Source: Cytobacillus eiseniae
GTDB lineage: Bacteria; Bacillota; Bacilli; Bacillales; Cytobacillaceae
Assembly (NCBI RefSeq): GCF_017874625.1
Contig: NZ_JAGIKZ010000026.1
Span: forward strand, 1 to 56,263
Direction: 5' to 3'
Length of the DNA: 56,263 bases
Each line of letters starts with the position of its first letter. The stretch's first letter is position 1. A program made the position numbers and the translations under genes. Positions 1-7,465 of the stretch are shown piece by piece. The notes beneath the pieces were generated by a model. It saw only the letters and a list, made by a program, of their open reading frames with translations. It was not told the origin of the DNA and searched no databases.

Positions 1-69
1 CGCTCGACTTGCATGTATTAGGCACGCCGCCAGCGTTCGTCCTGAGCCAGGATCAAACTCTCCAATAAA
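1..69 (-). rRNA. 16S rRNA, 5' end only
   Basis: The reverse complement begins TTTATTGGAGAGTTTGATCC and continues through the universal 27F region into the conserved GACGAACGCTGGCGGCGTGC segment, so this is the first ~69 nt of a 16S rRNA gene read leftward and cut by the window edge. The mature 5' end is set by analogy with Bacillus 16S. It belongs to an rrn operon whose promoters lie at 164-264. Confidence 0.97.
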
Positions 70-124
70 GAGTTGATTAGCTCTAAAATAAAAAAATAAG
101 TTTAAACGTTGACGTTTTTGCTTT

Positions 125-143
125 GTTTAGTTTTCAAAGAACT
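125..143 (-). promoter_or_regulatory. rrn leader boxA-like antitermination element
   Basis: On the minus strand this reads AGTTCTTTGAAAACTAAAC, the sequence typically found in Bacillus rrn leaders between promoter and 16S. It matches the boxA/Nus recognition region (TTCTTTGAAAAC) and lies downstream of the promoter at 164-192. Confidence 0.75.
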
Positions 144-163
144 ATTTTTCTTAACAGGATATT

Positions 164-192
164 AATATAACATCTTAATAAATCCTTGTCAA
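164..192 (-). promoter_or_regulatory. rrn promoter, proximal
   Basis: Minus strand: -35 TTGACA (187-192), exact 17-bp spacer, -10 TATATT (164-169). It is the 16S-proximal of two tandem sigma-A promoters, the usual Bacillus rrn arrangement. Confidence 0.85.
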
Positions 193-235
193 ATGTTTTT
201 CTAAAATAATTATCGTCGTCTTAGCGACAAGACTT

Positions 236-264
236 ATCTTACCAAACATATTTTTAGATGTCAA
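236..264 (-). promoter_or_regulatory. rrn promoter, distal
   Basis: Minus strand: -35 TTGACA (259-264), 17-bp spacer, -10 TAAGAT (236-241). It lies 72 bp upstream of the proximal promoter and reads toward the 16S gene. Confidence 0.85.
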
Positions 265-375
265 TTAAATATCTAAAAAAAGTTTCAAATTAATTCTCAT
301 ACATCTTAATACCCAAATCATTCTTAGATATAATAGTATCCTATAAATAAACCTAAACCTTAATTAAATAAGGAA

Positions 376-402
376 CAGGGGAATGTATTTCCTAATCCCC
401 TG
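376..402 (-). terminator. Probable terminator of the hflX-mph operon
   Basis: Seven-bp GC-rich stem (CAGGGGA / TCCCCTG) with a 13-nt loop, 39 nt beyond the phosphotransferase stop codon. The tail on the minus strand is only moderately U-rich, so termination may be partial. Confidence 0.55.
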
Positions 403-440
403 CTCTAAATATATTATCATTTATAATAATCTTCCTACAC

Positions 441-1352
441 TTATTCTTTAATTGCACCTAGAGCTTGCTTTGCCATCTCTTCATATTCATCCGATCCAGA
501 TTTCATTGCAAATTCCGCAATTCCTATTGGGAATGCTGAAAGTAATTCAGTAATATGTTCAATCATAGAAGGCCATACATATCCTCCTGCTTTTTTGTAT
601 TCATAAATTAACCTCTTCAATGCATCCTCACCAAAAGCAGCTAAGTGAACAACAAAGTCATTAGATAGATCATCGACACGTGCTTCAGTCCAGTCAATAA
701 AACCAGTTACTTTTGCTTCTTTATCAATTAAGATATGGCCAGCATGCAAATCACCGTGAATAACTGCTGTTTGTTTTGGCCAGAGCTCATCATTTGCCAG
801 CCACTTCTGCCATCGTGTCCAGAGCTCTTCACTAACACCAAATACTGATTTTACTTTATCCATTCGCTCTTGCATTGTTTTTTGTAATTCTTCCGCTGTT
901 TTGATTACTAGGCCCGCTTGTTCTGCTTCCTTTATGTTAATCGCGTGCAAGTCTGCCATCGCTTTTGCTAATGTTTCATGAAAAATGTCAGGAATATTTT
1001 TTTCATCCAATTCCCATACGTATGCCTTCGCCTCCGCATCAATCGTTCCTGCTGGCACACCCTTTAATAATTTATAGGCAATTAGCTCTTCTGAAAAAAT
1101 TGTCCACTTTGGTGATTCGATGTATAATCTTTGCCCTACAAAGTCTAAGATTTGCTTTTCCTTTTTAGCTGTCAAAATAACATCGGCACGTCTAGGAATA
1201 CGAAGAACCCAATTTTCTTCATATATATCTGCTGCAATAACAACTTGAAAATCTAAACCTGATTCATTCCTTTTCAACGAATCCTCTTTTAACATTAGTC
1301 CATGTTGTTTTGCTTTTTCAATTACTTGTTCGTTTGATAATGTCATTTTCAT
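441..1352 (-). CDS. Macrolide 2'-phosphotransferase (Mph family)
   Basis: 303 aa with an aminoglycoside-phosphotransferase/choline-kinase fold. The catalytic loop HGDLHAGHILID lies at about 199-210 (catalytic Asp ~201) and the Mg-binding GFIDWTEA at about 217-224. The N-terminal NESGLDFQV segment is typical of Mph enzymes, which inactivate macrolides by phosphorylating the 2'-OH of desosamine; the closest remembered relative is B. subtilis YcbJ/MphK. It starts 21 nt after hflX with AAAGGAG upstream, so the two share a message. Met1 (1352) or Met3 (1346) could start; spacing slightly favours Met3. Substrate range cannot be read from sequence. Confidence 0.85.
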   Translation of the reverse strand: MKMTLSNEQVIEKAKQHGLMLKEDSLKRNESGLDFQVVIAADIYEENWVLRIPRRADVILTAKKEKQILDFVGQRLYIESPKWTIFSEELIAYKLLKGVPAGTIDAEAKAYVWELDEKNIPDIFHETLAKAMADLHAINIKEAEQAGLVIKTAEELQKTMQERMDKVKSVFGVSEELWTRWQKWLANDELWPKQTAVIHGDLHAGHILIDKEAKVTGFIDWTEARVDDLSNDFVVHLAAFGEDALKRLIYEYKKAGGYVWPSMIEHITELLSAFPIGIAEFAMKSGSDEYEEMAKQALGAIKE

Positions 1353-1373
1353 GCACTCCTTTTCTCCGTAAAA

Positions 1374-2627
1374 TCATTTTCTATACTGCTTATATTTATC
1401 AGCATCAGATCTTGAACACTCCACAATTAGCTTCGTTCCATTGTCATCATAATCGGAAAATATTACGTGGCTGTTTGTATTAAAATAAGCAACCAGCTCT
1501 CCTTCTGCATAAGGGATAAACAATTCACAACGAATATATTGATTAAATATCTTTTGATTGATTAGCTGAATTAATTCTTCTAAACCTATTCTTTTTTTCG
1601 CAGATAAATAAATGAGATCCTTAAGGTTGGATGGAAACTCTCCTTTAACTAAATCCGTCTTGTTATAAGCGTAAATAACAGGTATCCCTTTGATTCCAAT
1701 TTCTTTTAAAATCTCATTTGTTAATTCCATCTGTTCCTTATGATAAGGATTCGAATAATCCAAAACATGAATGAGCAAATCAGCTTCAGTCACTTCTTCA
1801 AGCGTTGAACGAAACGCCTTGATTAAATGATGAGGCAGTTTGTTTATAAATCCTACTGTATCAGTTAATAAGAAGGTTTTATTATCGGCTTGCCTCACCT
1901 TCCTCACTGAAGTTTCCAACGTAGCAAAGAGCATATCTTTTTCGAAGACTTGCTTCTCACTAGATTCATTATACTTTTCCAACATAGCGTTCAAGATCGT
2001 AGACTTTCCTGCATTTGTGTATCCGACTAATGAAACAACAGGAATATTATTTTTTCTTCGCCGCTTTCTTTGTGTTCTTCGCTGATCTACTAGTTTCTCA
2101 AGTTCTTTATTTAGACTTGCTATTTTCAGTTCAATTTTCCGGCGATCAAGCTCCAGCTTCGTTTCACCTGCTCCTCGATTTTTCAATCCTGCTCCTCCAC
2201 CTTGTCGGCCAAGGGACTCCCTCATTCCAACTAACCGGGGGAGCATATATTTTAACCTTGCTACTTCTACTTGAAGCTGAGACTCTCGAGTTTTTGCCCG
2301 ATTAGCGAAAATTTCTAATATGAGCATTGTACGATCGATCACTGCACAGCCTAACTCTTTTTCTAAATTACGAATTTGTGAAGGTGACAGCTCGTCATCA
2401 AATATGACAATATCGGCTTCCTTATCATTGATTAATGCAAGTAGCTCTTGAATTTTTCCACTGCCTATATAAAATGATTTATTCACATGATGTAAATTCT
2501 GAGTGATTTCCCCAAGAACACGAATATCACATGCAAGAGCTAAATTGACTAGCTCCTGCATTGTATATTCAAAATCCACTTGACTACTATCTACATTTAC
2601 ACCAACTAAAATGGCCTTTCTTTTCAT
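1374..2627 (-). CDS. hflX: HflX-family ribosome-splitting GTPase
   Basis: 417 aa. Order: HflX N-terminal domain (1-~110), glycine-rich linker with RQGGGAGLKNRGAGETKLE (~141-159), an Arg/Lys-rich helix, then the G domain with G1 GYTNAGKST (202-210), G3 DTVG and G4 NKTD. HflX binds 50S subunits and splits stalled 70S ribosomes; the Listeria variant HflXr gives macrolide/lincosamide resistance. Start set at ATG 2627, where GGAGGG sits 7 nt upstream; an in-frame start at 2666 would lie inside the terminator hairpin. The downstream macrolide kinase and the regulated leader favour a resistance role, but sequence alone cannot separate HflXr from housekeeping HflX. Confidence 0.9.
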   Translation of the reverse strand: MKRKAILVGVNVDSSQVDFEYTMQELVNLALACDIRVLGEITQNLHHVNKSFYIGSGKIQELLALINDKEADIVIFDDELSPSQIRNLEKELGCAVIDRTMLILEIFANRAKTRESQLQVEVARLKYMLPRLVGMRESLGRQGGGAGLKNRGAGETKLELDRRKIELKIASLNKELEKLVDQRRTQRKRRRKNNIPVVSLVGYTNAGKSTILNAMLEKYNESSEKQVFEKDMLFATLETSVRKVRQADNKTFLLTDTVGFINKLPHHLIKAFRSTLEEVTEADLLIHVLDYSNPYHKEQMELTNEILKEIGIKGIPVIYAYNKTDLVKGEFPSNLKDLIYLSAKKRIGLEELIQLINQKIFNQYIRCELFIPYAEGELVAYFNTNSHVIFSDYDDNGTKLIVECSRSDADKYKQYRK

Positions 2628-2645
2628 ATATAATCCCTCCATTAT

Positions 2646-2679
2646 AAAAAAATTAAGCACAGGCAATCTGCCTGTGCTT
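2646..2679 (-). terminator. Attenuator terminator T2 just upstream of hflX
   Basis: Perfect 11-bp stem (AAGCACAGGCA 2655-2665 / TGCCTGTGCTT 2669-2679) with a 3-nt loop, followed on the minus strand by a T7 tract. It ends only 5 nt before the hflX Shine-Dalgarno and 18 nt after uORF2, so it is placed to terminate inside the leader rather than after a gene. Confidence 0.85.
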
Positions 2680-2696
2680 CAGTAAATGGATTAGAC

Positions 2697-2735
2697 TTAA
2701 TACGAAATACGCAAACACCCCATTCGGCATTGCAT
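2697..2735 (-). CDS. uORF2, 12-aa candidate leader peptide of hflX
   Basis: ATG with GGAGG (2744-2748) exactly 8 nt upstream, encoding MQCRMGCLRISY then TAA. It sits between a candidate promoter (2812-2841) and terminator T2. An ORF this small with an ideal ribosome site directly before an intrinsic terminator fits a leader peptide that sets termination by ribosome stalling. It carries the positively charged spacing CLR but not a strict R-x-R macrolide-arrest motif. Function is inferred. Confidence 0.6.
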   Translation of the reverse strand: MQCRMGCLRISY

Positions 2736-2811
2736 CAAACAAACCTCCAGAAAAAAACTTTCTGAAGAGGTACGAATGGTCTTTCATATAAAAGACGACA
2801 CAAAGCCCTTT

Positions 2812-2841
2812 ATTATAATTCCAGAATTTTACAGTTGTAAA
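2812..2841 (-). promoter_or_regulatory. Candidate internal promoter for uORF2-hflX-mph
   Basis: Minus strand: -35 TTTACA (2836-2841), 18-bp spacer, consensus -10 TATAAT (2812-2817). Transcription would begin near 2805, giving a leader holding only uORF2 and terminator T2. Confidence 0.5.
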
Positions 2842-2904
2842 TCTCCTAAATTATAATTGGTAAACTTCATGTACTTATATGAGTTATTTTATTTTTAAGA
2901 CAGC

Positions 2905-2938
2905 AAAAAGAGGCTGAGTTCGTCACCCACCCTCTTTT
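2905..2938 (-). terminator. Leader terminator T1
   Basis: Minus strand: stem AAAAGAGG / CCTCTTTT with partly paired inner region and U5 tail. It lies between uORF1 and the internal promoter. It could end transcripts of the efflux gene upstream or be the attenuator governed by uORF1. Confidence 0.7.
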
Positions 2939-3023
2939 CACATATCGTAAAATAAGGTTACCTTAAAGTAAGGCAGACCAATCCCATTTACTCCGCACAC
3001 AGGCAGAGCCTTGAACTATTCAA

Positions 3024-3065
3024 TTACTTGTTCAAAGTTTGGAATCGTAGTCTGCTGTACAACAC
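3024..3065 (-). CDS. uORF1, ErmDL-like macrolide leader peptide
   Basis: GTG start with GGAGG nine nt upstream; product MLYSRLRFQTLNK (13 aa) then TAA. From memory the ErmD/ErmK leader peptide is MTHSMRLRFPTLNQ; the shared core R-L-R-F-x-T-L-N includes the R-x-R motif known to cause macrolide-dependent ribosome arrest. The uORF's last codons form a candidate hairpin with sequence beyond its stop (CTTTGAAC / GTTCAAGG). It is about 400 nt upstream of hflX and is probably a drug sensor for this operon; that link is inferred. Confidence 0.75.
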   Translation of the reverse strand: MLYSRLRFQTLNK

Positions 3066-3145
3066 TAAGGAAAACCTCCATTCATTTATAGTTACCATTA
3101 TTTTATCATAAACGAAAAATCAATACCATAATAACTGTTCATTTT

Positions 3146-4351
3146 TTACATTCCCTGAAGCTTTACTGGTGCATTTTTTCTAAATGAACGTTTTTGCCAA
3201 ATGATTGTCACGATTAATGTGATGACTAAAAGGATAAGTCCTAGAACAAATGGATAAATGATTTTCACATCATAAAGTATCCCTGCTAACGTTGGTCCTA
3301 ATACATTTCCTATACTCATATAAGCATTATTCATTCCCATTGCAAATCCCTGTTCATTTCCAGCCAATTTAGAAATAAGCGTGTTAAGAACGGGACGCAA
3401 GATTGAGGTAGCAAGAAAGATAAGAAGAGTTATACCAAAAAAGAACGCGTAGGTAGAGGCAATGAGTGAGAGTAGAAAACCAATTGCTGAAATACCAATA
3501 AACACATTCAATATTTTCCCCTCACCAAACCTTGTAACTAAACGGTCAACAATAAACAACTGGACTATCACACTAACAATACCAGTCGATGTTACCATAA
3601 AGGCAATTTCCTGAGGAGTTGCCCCAAACTGATTATCCACAAAAAGCCCAAGCACTGATTCATACGCCATTAAACCAAAGCTTAATACTAGGGTAATAAT
3701 TAAAGGGACAAAATAAGGCATTTTCACAGATCGAATCATCTTTCTTGCCATAGACTCTTCATTTTGGCTGCCCATCCCTTCAATCACCTGATCTGGTCTA
3801 CTTTCTTTTAGAACAGCAACTGAAAAGATAACTGCCACAAGTGAAACAATTGCTGATATTAAGATGGGGGTTTTAAGACCAAAGTCTGCTAAAAAGCCAC
3901 CAATTCCAGGTCCAATTACAATTCCAAGAGACATTGCAGCTGAAACAAAGCTATTTCCTTTTGCCCGTTGATCCATCGTTGTTATATCTGCCACATAAGC
4001 GAATATCGCAGGGACAAGTAGTGCTGCCCCTACCCCGCCAATAAAGCGAGAAGCATACAGTACCCAAATCGAATCAGAACTATAAAAAATAAACATGGAG
4101 ACCGTTAAACCAATAAGACCATAGATAATCATCTTTCGACGGCCATATTGATCCGTCCATTTACCAGCAATAGGAGATAAAATTAACTGCGCACCAGCAA
4201 AAATAGCAATCATTAAGCCGGCAGCCGTTCCTCCTTGATTAATCGATTCCAAGTAAGCAGGCAAAATCGGGATAATAATCCCAAAACTTCCTATTGCAAT
4301 AAACATATTGATCATCAATATGGTTAATTTTTTCCGTTGATCACTCGTCAT
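3146..4351 (-). CDS. MFS multidrug efflux pump, Bmr/Blt/NorA-like
   Basis: 401 aa with 12 predicted membrane helices. Visible signatures are SPIAGKWTDQYGRRK (motif A, helices 2-3), RFIGGVGAALLVPA (motif B) and GPGIGGFLAD (motif C of drug:H+ antiporters), plus KLAGNEQGFAMGMNNAY as in Bmr/NorA. Such proteins export hydrophobic cationic drugs and fluoroquinolones using the proton gradient. ATG 4351 has AAAGAGGTG upstream; an in-frame GTG at 4360 lies inside that ribosome site. It has its own promoter at 4431-4459 and lies upstream of the hflX-mph leader on the same strand. Confidence 0.85.
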   Translation of the reverse strand: MTSDQRKKLTILMINMFIAIGSFGIIIPILPAYLESINQGGTAAGLMIAIFAGAQLILSPIAGKWTDQYGRRKMIIYGLIGLTVSMFIFYSSDSIWVLYASRFIGGVGAALLVPAIFAYVADITTMDQRAKGNSFVSAAMSLGIVIGPGIGGFLADFGLKTPILISAIVSLVAVIFSVAVLKESRPDQVIEGMGSQNEESMARKMIRSVKMPYFVPLIITLVLSFGLMAYESVLGLFVDNQFGATPQEIAFMVTSTGIVSVIVQLFIVDRLVTRFGEGKILNVFIGISAIGFLLSLIASTYAFFFGITLLIFLATSILRPVLNTLISKLAGNEQGFAMGMNNAYMSIGNVLGPTLAGILYDVKIIYPFVLGLILLVITLIVTIIWQKRSFRKNAPVKLQGM

Positions 4352-4430
4352 AGAGTACACCTCTTTCTAAAAAATACTCATCATATCTCTTATTCTTTTA
4401 TGAACTTTTTACAGCCGCTAAAAAGATTTT

Positions 4431-4459
4431 ATAATAGCATGGAGGATTTTATGTGTCAA
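4431..4459 (-). promoter_or_regulatory. Promoter of the MFS efflux gene
   Basis: Minus strand: -35 TTGACA (4454-4459), 17-bp spacer, -10 TATTAT (4431-4436), giving a ~70-nt untranslated leader. A TATAAT-like box read on the plus strand overlaps it but has no convincing gene to serve. Confidence 0.8.
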
Positions 4460-4622
4460 TAGAACAATAGATTTTTTATTAGGAAATCGCAAGTAGGGGA
4501 AATATCCATATCCATTCTCCGTTTATTTTACTTCTACTTGTTATTTAATTAAGGAAGCGACCTCTTATTTAGATGGGGACTTTTTTATGAAGCATTACGG
4601 TGAACCACCATATAACGTAATA

Positions 4623-4661
4623 AAAAGCAATGTGATTTCAATCGTGAAATACATTGCTTTT
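4623..4661. terminator. Long bidirectional hairpin
   Basis: Stem AAAAGCAATGT / ACATTGCTTTT extended by ATTTCA / TGAAAT around an ATCG loop, interrupted by one bulged G. It has A- and T-runs on both sides and could terminate the small gene at 4755-4964. The rest of 4352-4754 holds the efflux promoter and nothing else I can support. Confidence 0.6.
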
Positions 4662-4754
4662 ATACTTGTTCTTATACTTACATTTTCCCGTGCGAGTACG
4701 CAAAAAGGGAACAGCTTAAAGACACCTAGCTCCTCTTTTTACATACAAACGTAT

Positions 4755-4964
4755 TTATTCAGACTTCTGGGCTGTTATTGCACTCTGAACTTGACTTACA
4801 GCTGATTGAGCTTGCGCAATTTCTTCTGCTGCCTGTTTGAGTGCTTGTTCCGCTAAAGTTGGGTCTGAAGAAGACTTTTCAATAGCTTGGCTTAATAGTG
4901 TTTGTGTTAATGTTACATTGGCTTTTGCTTGGTTTAATTGATTGACATCCATCTGTTGAGGCAC
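4755..4964 (-). CDS. Small Ala/Gln-rich helical protein, unknown
   Basis: 69 aa, reading MPQQMDVNQLNQAKANVT at its start and rich in A, Q, S and E, with no Cys, Trp or membrane segment. It should be almost entirely helical, perhaps a short coiled coil. GTG start with AAGGAG eight nt upstream. A hairpin lies downstream at 4623-4661. I recognise no family; the composition resembles small soluble proteins common in Bacillus sporulation inventories, but nothing here proves that. Confidence 0.6.
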   Translation of the reverse strand: MPQQMDVNQLNQAKANVTLTQTLLSQAIEKSSSDPTLAEQALKQAAEEIAQAQSAVSQVQSAITAQKSE

Positions 4965-5298
4965 ACATATCTCTCCTTATCAATTTGAAATTACTTCTAT
5001 ATCTTGACCATACTTGAAATTATTATAATTAGAAAAAAGCACCATATCCGCCCCAATACTTTTATTCATAAGTTTATTACAAGAAGAAGGCATTCATCGT
5101 ATCATTGAAAAGGGATTCACCGACATAAACCGCCAAATGACTTTCCTTGCAATGTTAAGTTAAGTGGTTTATACTTTCCAAGCATTAATGCAAAAAGAAC
5201 CATCCTTTATTTAAGGTTTAAGTATACGATTGATTATTATTAATAGGAACGAACGACGCAGAGTATTGATTGAACATTCAATAGGAGGAAGCGTAACA
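4965..5298. other. Intergenic region without identifiable gene
   Basis: AT-rich divergent region between the small helical protein gene and the DUF368 gene. I find no convincing promoter pair, repeat or RNA structure; the ribosome site of the DUF368 gene is at its right end. Confidence 0.5.
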
Positions 5299-6129
5299 AT
5301 GCAATGGCGAAATATATATCGTGGATTTATTATGGGGATCACTGATTTAATTCCTGGGGTTAGTGGAGGCACAATTGCTTTTATATTAGGCATTTACGAT
5401 CAACTATTAGCAGCAATAAGCGGCATTTTAAGCCGTGATTGGAAAAAGCACCTCGGTTTTCTATTACCTCTTGGGTTAGGAATTGGAATTGCTATGTTAT
5501 CCTTAAGTAAAGTAATTGAGTATTTACTTGAAAACCATCATCAGCCGACACAATTTTTCTTTGTAGGGCTTATAATTGGGGTATTGCCTTTTCTTAGTAG
5601 GCAAGCTGATATAAAGAAAAATTTTAAAGCAGGACATTTTATTCTTATCGTTCTTCTTGGACTGTTGCTTGCATCAACAGCCTTCATTAAGCCAGCTGAT
5701 ACGACACCGATCACAGAATTAAATGGGGCAAATGCTATTGGACTTTTCCTAGCAGGTTGGGCTGGGAGTATGGCGATGCTATTGCCAGGAATTAGTGGTT
5801 CTTTCATTTTGCTTCTGCTTGGTGTTTATTCAACAGCGATTGGCGCCTTATCAAACTTAAATATTCCAATCATTGCTGTTATTGGAGCAGGAGTAATTGT
5901 TGGTTTGCTCGTTAGCAGTAAGGCCATTAGTTATTTATTAACTCACTATACACATATAATGTATGCAGCTATTATTGGGCTAATCCTTGGATCTGTTGTA
6001 ATCATTTTTCCGGGCATCCCTTCTGATACTCTATCCATCGCCATATCCATTATGACATTTTTAGCAGGACTTGTTGTAGCAGTATTATTTAGCTCCCCTA
6101 GAAAGAGAAAAACCTCCAGCACGTCATGA
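5299..6129 (+). CDS. DUF368 family polyprenyl-phosphate translocase
   Basis: 276 aa integral membrane protein with about eight helices and the two family hallmarks: an N-terminal DLIPGVSGGTIAFILGIY (~15-33) and a repeat MLLPGISGSFILLLLGVY (~160-177). DUF368 proteins have been shown to recycle undecaprenyl phosphate across the membrane for wall polymer synthesis. ATG 5299 is chosen because AGGAGG lies ten nt upstream; an in-frame ATG at 5230 would add 23 charged residues lacking a ribosome site. Monocistronic, with a terminator at 6144-6185. Confidence 0.88.
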   Translation: MQWRNIYRGFIMGITDLIPGVSGGTIAFILGIYDQLLAAISGILSRDWKKHLGFLLPLGLGIGIAMLSLSKVIEYLLENHHQPTQFFFVGLIIGVLPFLSRQADIKKNFKAGHFILIVLLGLLLASTAFIKPADTTPITELNGANAIGLFLAGWAGSMAMLLPGISGSFILLLLGVYSTAIGALSNLNIPIIAVIGAGVIVGLLVSSKAISYLLTHYTHIMYAAIIGLILGSVVIIFPGIPSDTLSIAISIMTFLAGLVVAVLFSSPRKRKTSSTS

Positions 6130-6143
6130 TCGGGCATTTTATA

Positions 6144-6185
6144 AAAAGAAACATCTCTCACATAAGTGTAAGAGATGTTTCTTTT
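6144..6185 (+). terminator. Terminator after DUF368 gene
   Basis: Perfect 15-bp stem (AAAAGAAACATCTCT / AGAGATGTTTCTTTT) with an inner CAC/GTG pair, ending in T-rich sequence. It can also work leftward. Confidence 0.85.
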
Positions 6186-6263
6186 AGTTGGATACTTTAT
6201 AAGTGTCTAGTGATAAAGCTTCAGTCTTAGTTGATCTGTTAACAATTCCTTTTTCAATCATTG

Positions 6264-6860
6264 CTAGCTAAAATCAGGTGACTTATATAGGATTGATTTC
6301 CCAAAATGAAAATCATCTTCGACCATGTTCTCATTTTCCTGATGCGGGTAGTAAATTAGCTTTCCTTTATAAATTAATTCTAATTCATTCATTGATAATA
6401 AATCTTGGGGAGTACACAGGCTTGGGGATTTACTAAGCAAGCCTTTTTTTTCATTTAAAACAGTTGCCACAAACTCCGAGCAAAAGAATGCTTTTTTTCG
6501 ATCAAGATTATAATTTAGCATGATGGCAAAAAGACCTAATAAATTATATTTATATAATTCTTTTTCAGCTTCCATTTGACTAACCTTTGTCTGCATTTGG
6601 TTATATTCCCATTCTGATAAAGAATAACTGTATACTTCACATTTTGCATTTTTAAATAATCCTTCAGCAATTCTTTCTCTTACGAATCCACCAATGAAAG
6701 GATTATAAGGCTTCTTACGACCAAAGCTGAATATATTTGTTAATTGTTTATCAAATGAAATAGATACATGATTTAGAGGCTTCTTCGTATATAGCTTAAT
6801 TAGTTTCGTAAATAGTGTGCCTGTATCAGTAAATATGATATATACTTTATTTTCCTCCAT
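6264..6860 (-). CDS. Permuted papain-like (YiiX/NlpC-P60-like) protein
   Basis: 198 aa. The pattern NHVSISFD (His ~30) early and KAFFCSEFVATVL (Cys ~129) late is the permuted His...Cys arrangement of YiiX/YebB-type NlpC/P60-fold proteins, probably thiol hydrolases acting on amide or ester bonds. There is no signal peptide, so it is probably cytoplasmic. Start at ATG 6860, 32 nt after the upstream PadR gene ends, so the two are co-transcribed; in-frame extension to 6938 overlaps that gene. Substrate unknown. Confidence 0.7.
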   Translation of the reverse strand: MEENKVYIIFTDTGTLFTKLIKLYTKKPLNHVSISFDKQLTNIFSFGRKKPYNPFIGGFVRERIAEGLFKNAKCEVYSYSLSEWEYNQMQTKVSQMEAEKELYKYNLLGLFAIMLNYNLDRKKAFFCSEFVATVLNEKKGLLSKSPSLCTPQDLLSMNELELIYKGKLIYYPHQENENMVEDDFHFGKSILYKSPDFS

Positions 6861-6891
6861 AATGTACCTACACTTTCTTCTGATTTTCAAA

Positions 6892-7239
6892 TTAATTATT
6901 TTCTCGCTCACGCATGAACCCATCCATAAACAAATCAATTACAGATTTTACTTCCTTCCATTCCTTAACCATTTCTCGAAGGTATGCTTTTCCTTGCCCT
7001 GTTATTCGATAATATTTTCTTTTTCCCCCTTGAGAAATTTCACCTAAATAGGATTCTATTAATTCCTTTTTCTCAAGCCGCTGGAATACAGAATATAATG
7101 TTGCTTCTTTAATCTGAAATCGATGATCTGTGCGTAAACTGATCTCTTTTGAAAGTTCATAGCCATAACGATCCTCTTCACAAATTAGGCGCAAAACAAT
7201 TGGATCTAAATGACCACGAATACTATCACTTCTAATCAT
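6892..7239 (-). CDS. PadR-family transcriptional repressor
   Basis: 115 aa. Winged-helix PadR core: LDPIVLRLICEEDRYGYELSKEI, then TLYSVFQRLEKKELIESY, the wing GGKRKYYRITGQGKAYL, and a C-terminal dimerisation helix. ATG 7239 has AAGGATG seven nt upstream. The promoter carries a perfect inverted repeat (7277-7302) spanning the -10 box, so autorepression is likely, with co-control of the papain-like gene downstream. The ligand is unknown. Confidence 0.88.
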   Translation of the reverse strand: MIRSDSIRGHLDPIVLRLICEEDRYGYELSKEISLRTDHRFQIKEATLYSVFQRLEKKELIESYLGEISQGGKRKYYRITGQGKAYLREMVKEWKEVKSVIDLFMDGFMRERENN

Positions 7240-7276
7240 GTTGACACATCCTTGTACGTTCACTGTTCAATCTGAT

Positions 7277-7311
7277 AGAGTAATAGTACTCTATATTACT
7301 CTACCTGTCAA
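7277..7311 (-). promoter_or_regulatory. padR-type promoter with palindromic operator
   Basis: Minus strand: -35 TTGACA (7306-7311), 17-bp spacer, -10 TACTAT (7283-7288). A perfect 9-bp inverted repeat AGAGTAATA / TATTACTCT (7277-7302, 8-bp gap) covers the -10 and spacer, the expected place for a repressor site. Confidence 0.75.
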
Positions 7312-7389
7312 AGTAATTTTTATCCTTTTTTTAGGATAATCTTAATGTTTGGTCAGATGAGGAGTAATTGATACAAACTGATCACTTTA

Positions 7390-7437
7390 AATCGAAAAGA
7401 CGACTCAAAATCTGGATTTTGAGTCGTCTTTTCGATT
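7390..7437. terminator. Bidirectional 23-bp hairpin terminator
   Basis: Uninterrupted 23-bp stem (7390-7412 / 7415-7437) centred on TG, with A/T runs in the arms. It follows the GIY-YIG gene on the minus strand. Confidence 0.85.
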
Positions 7438-7465
7438 AATCTCTTTAGTTCCATTTATACTCCTT

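Noticed and set aside
4587..4805. 72-codon plus-strand ORF with a hydrophobic stretch
   Set aside because: It is written across the long hairpin at 4623-4661 and overlaps the end of the better-supported minus-strand gene at 4755-4964. It has no ribosome site.
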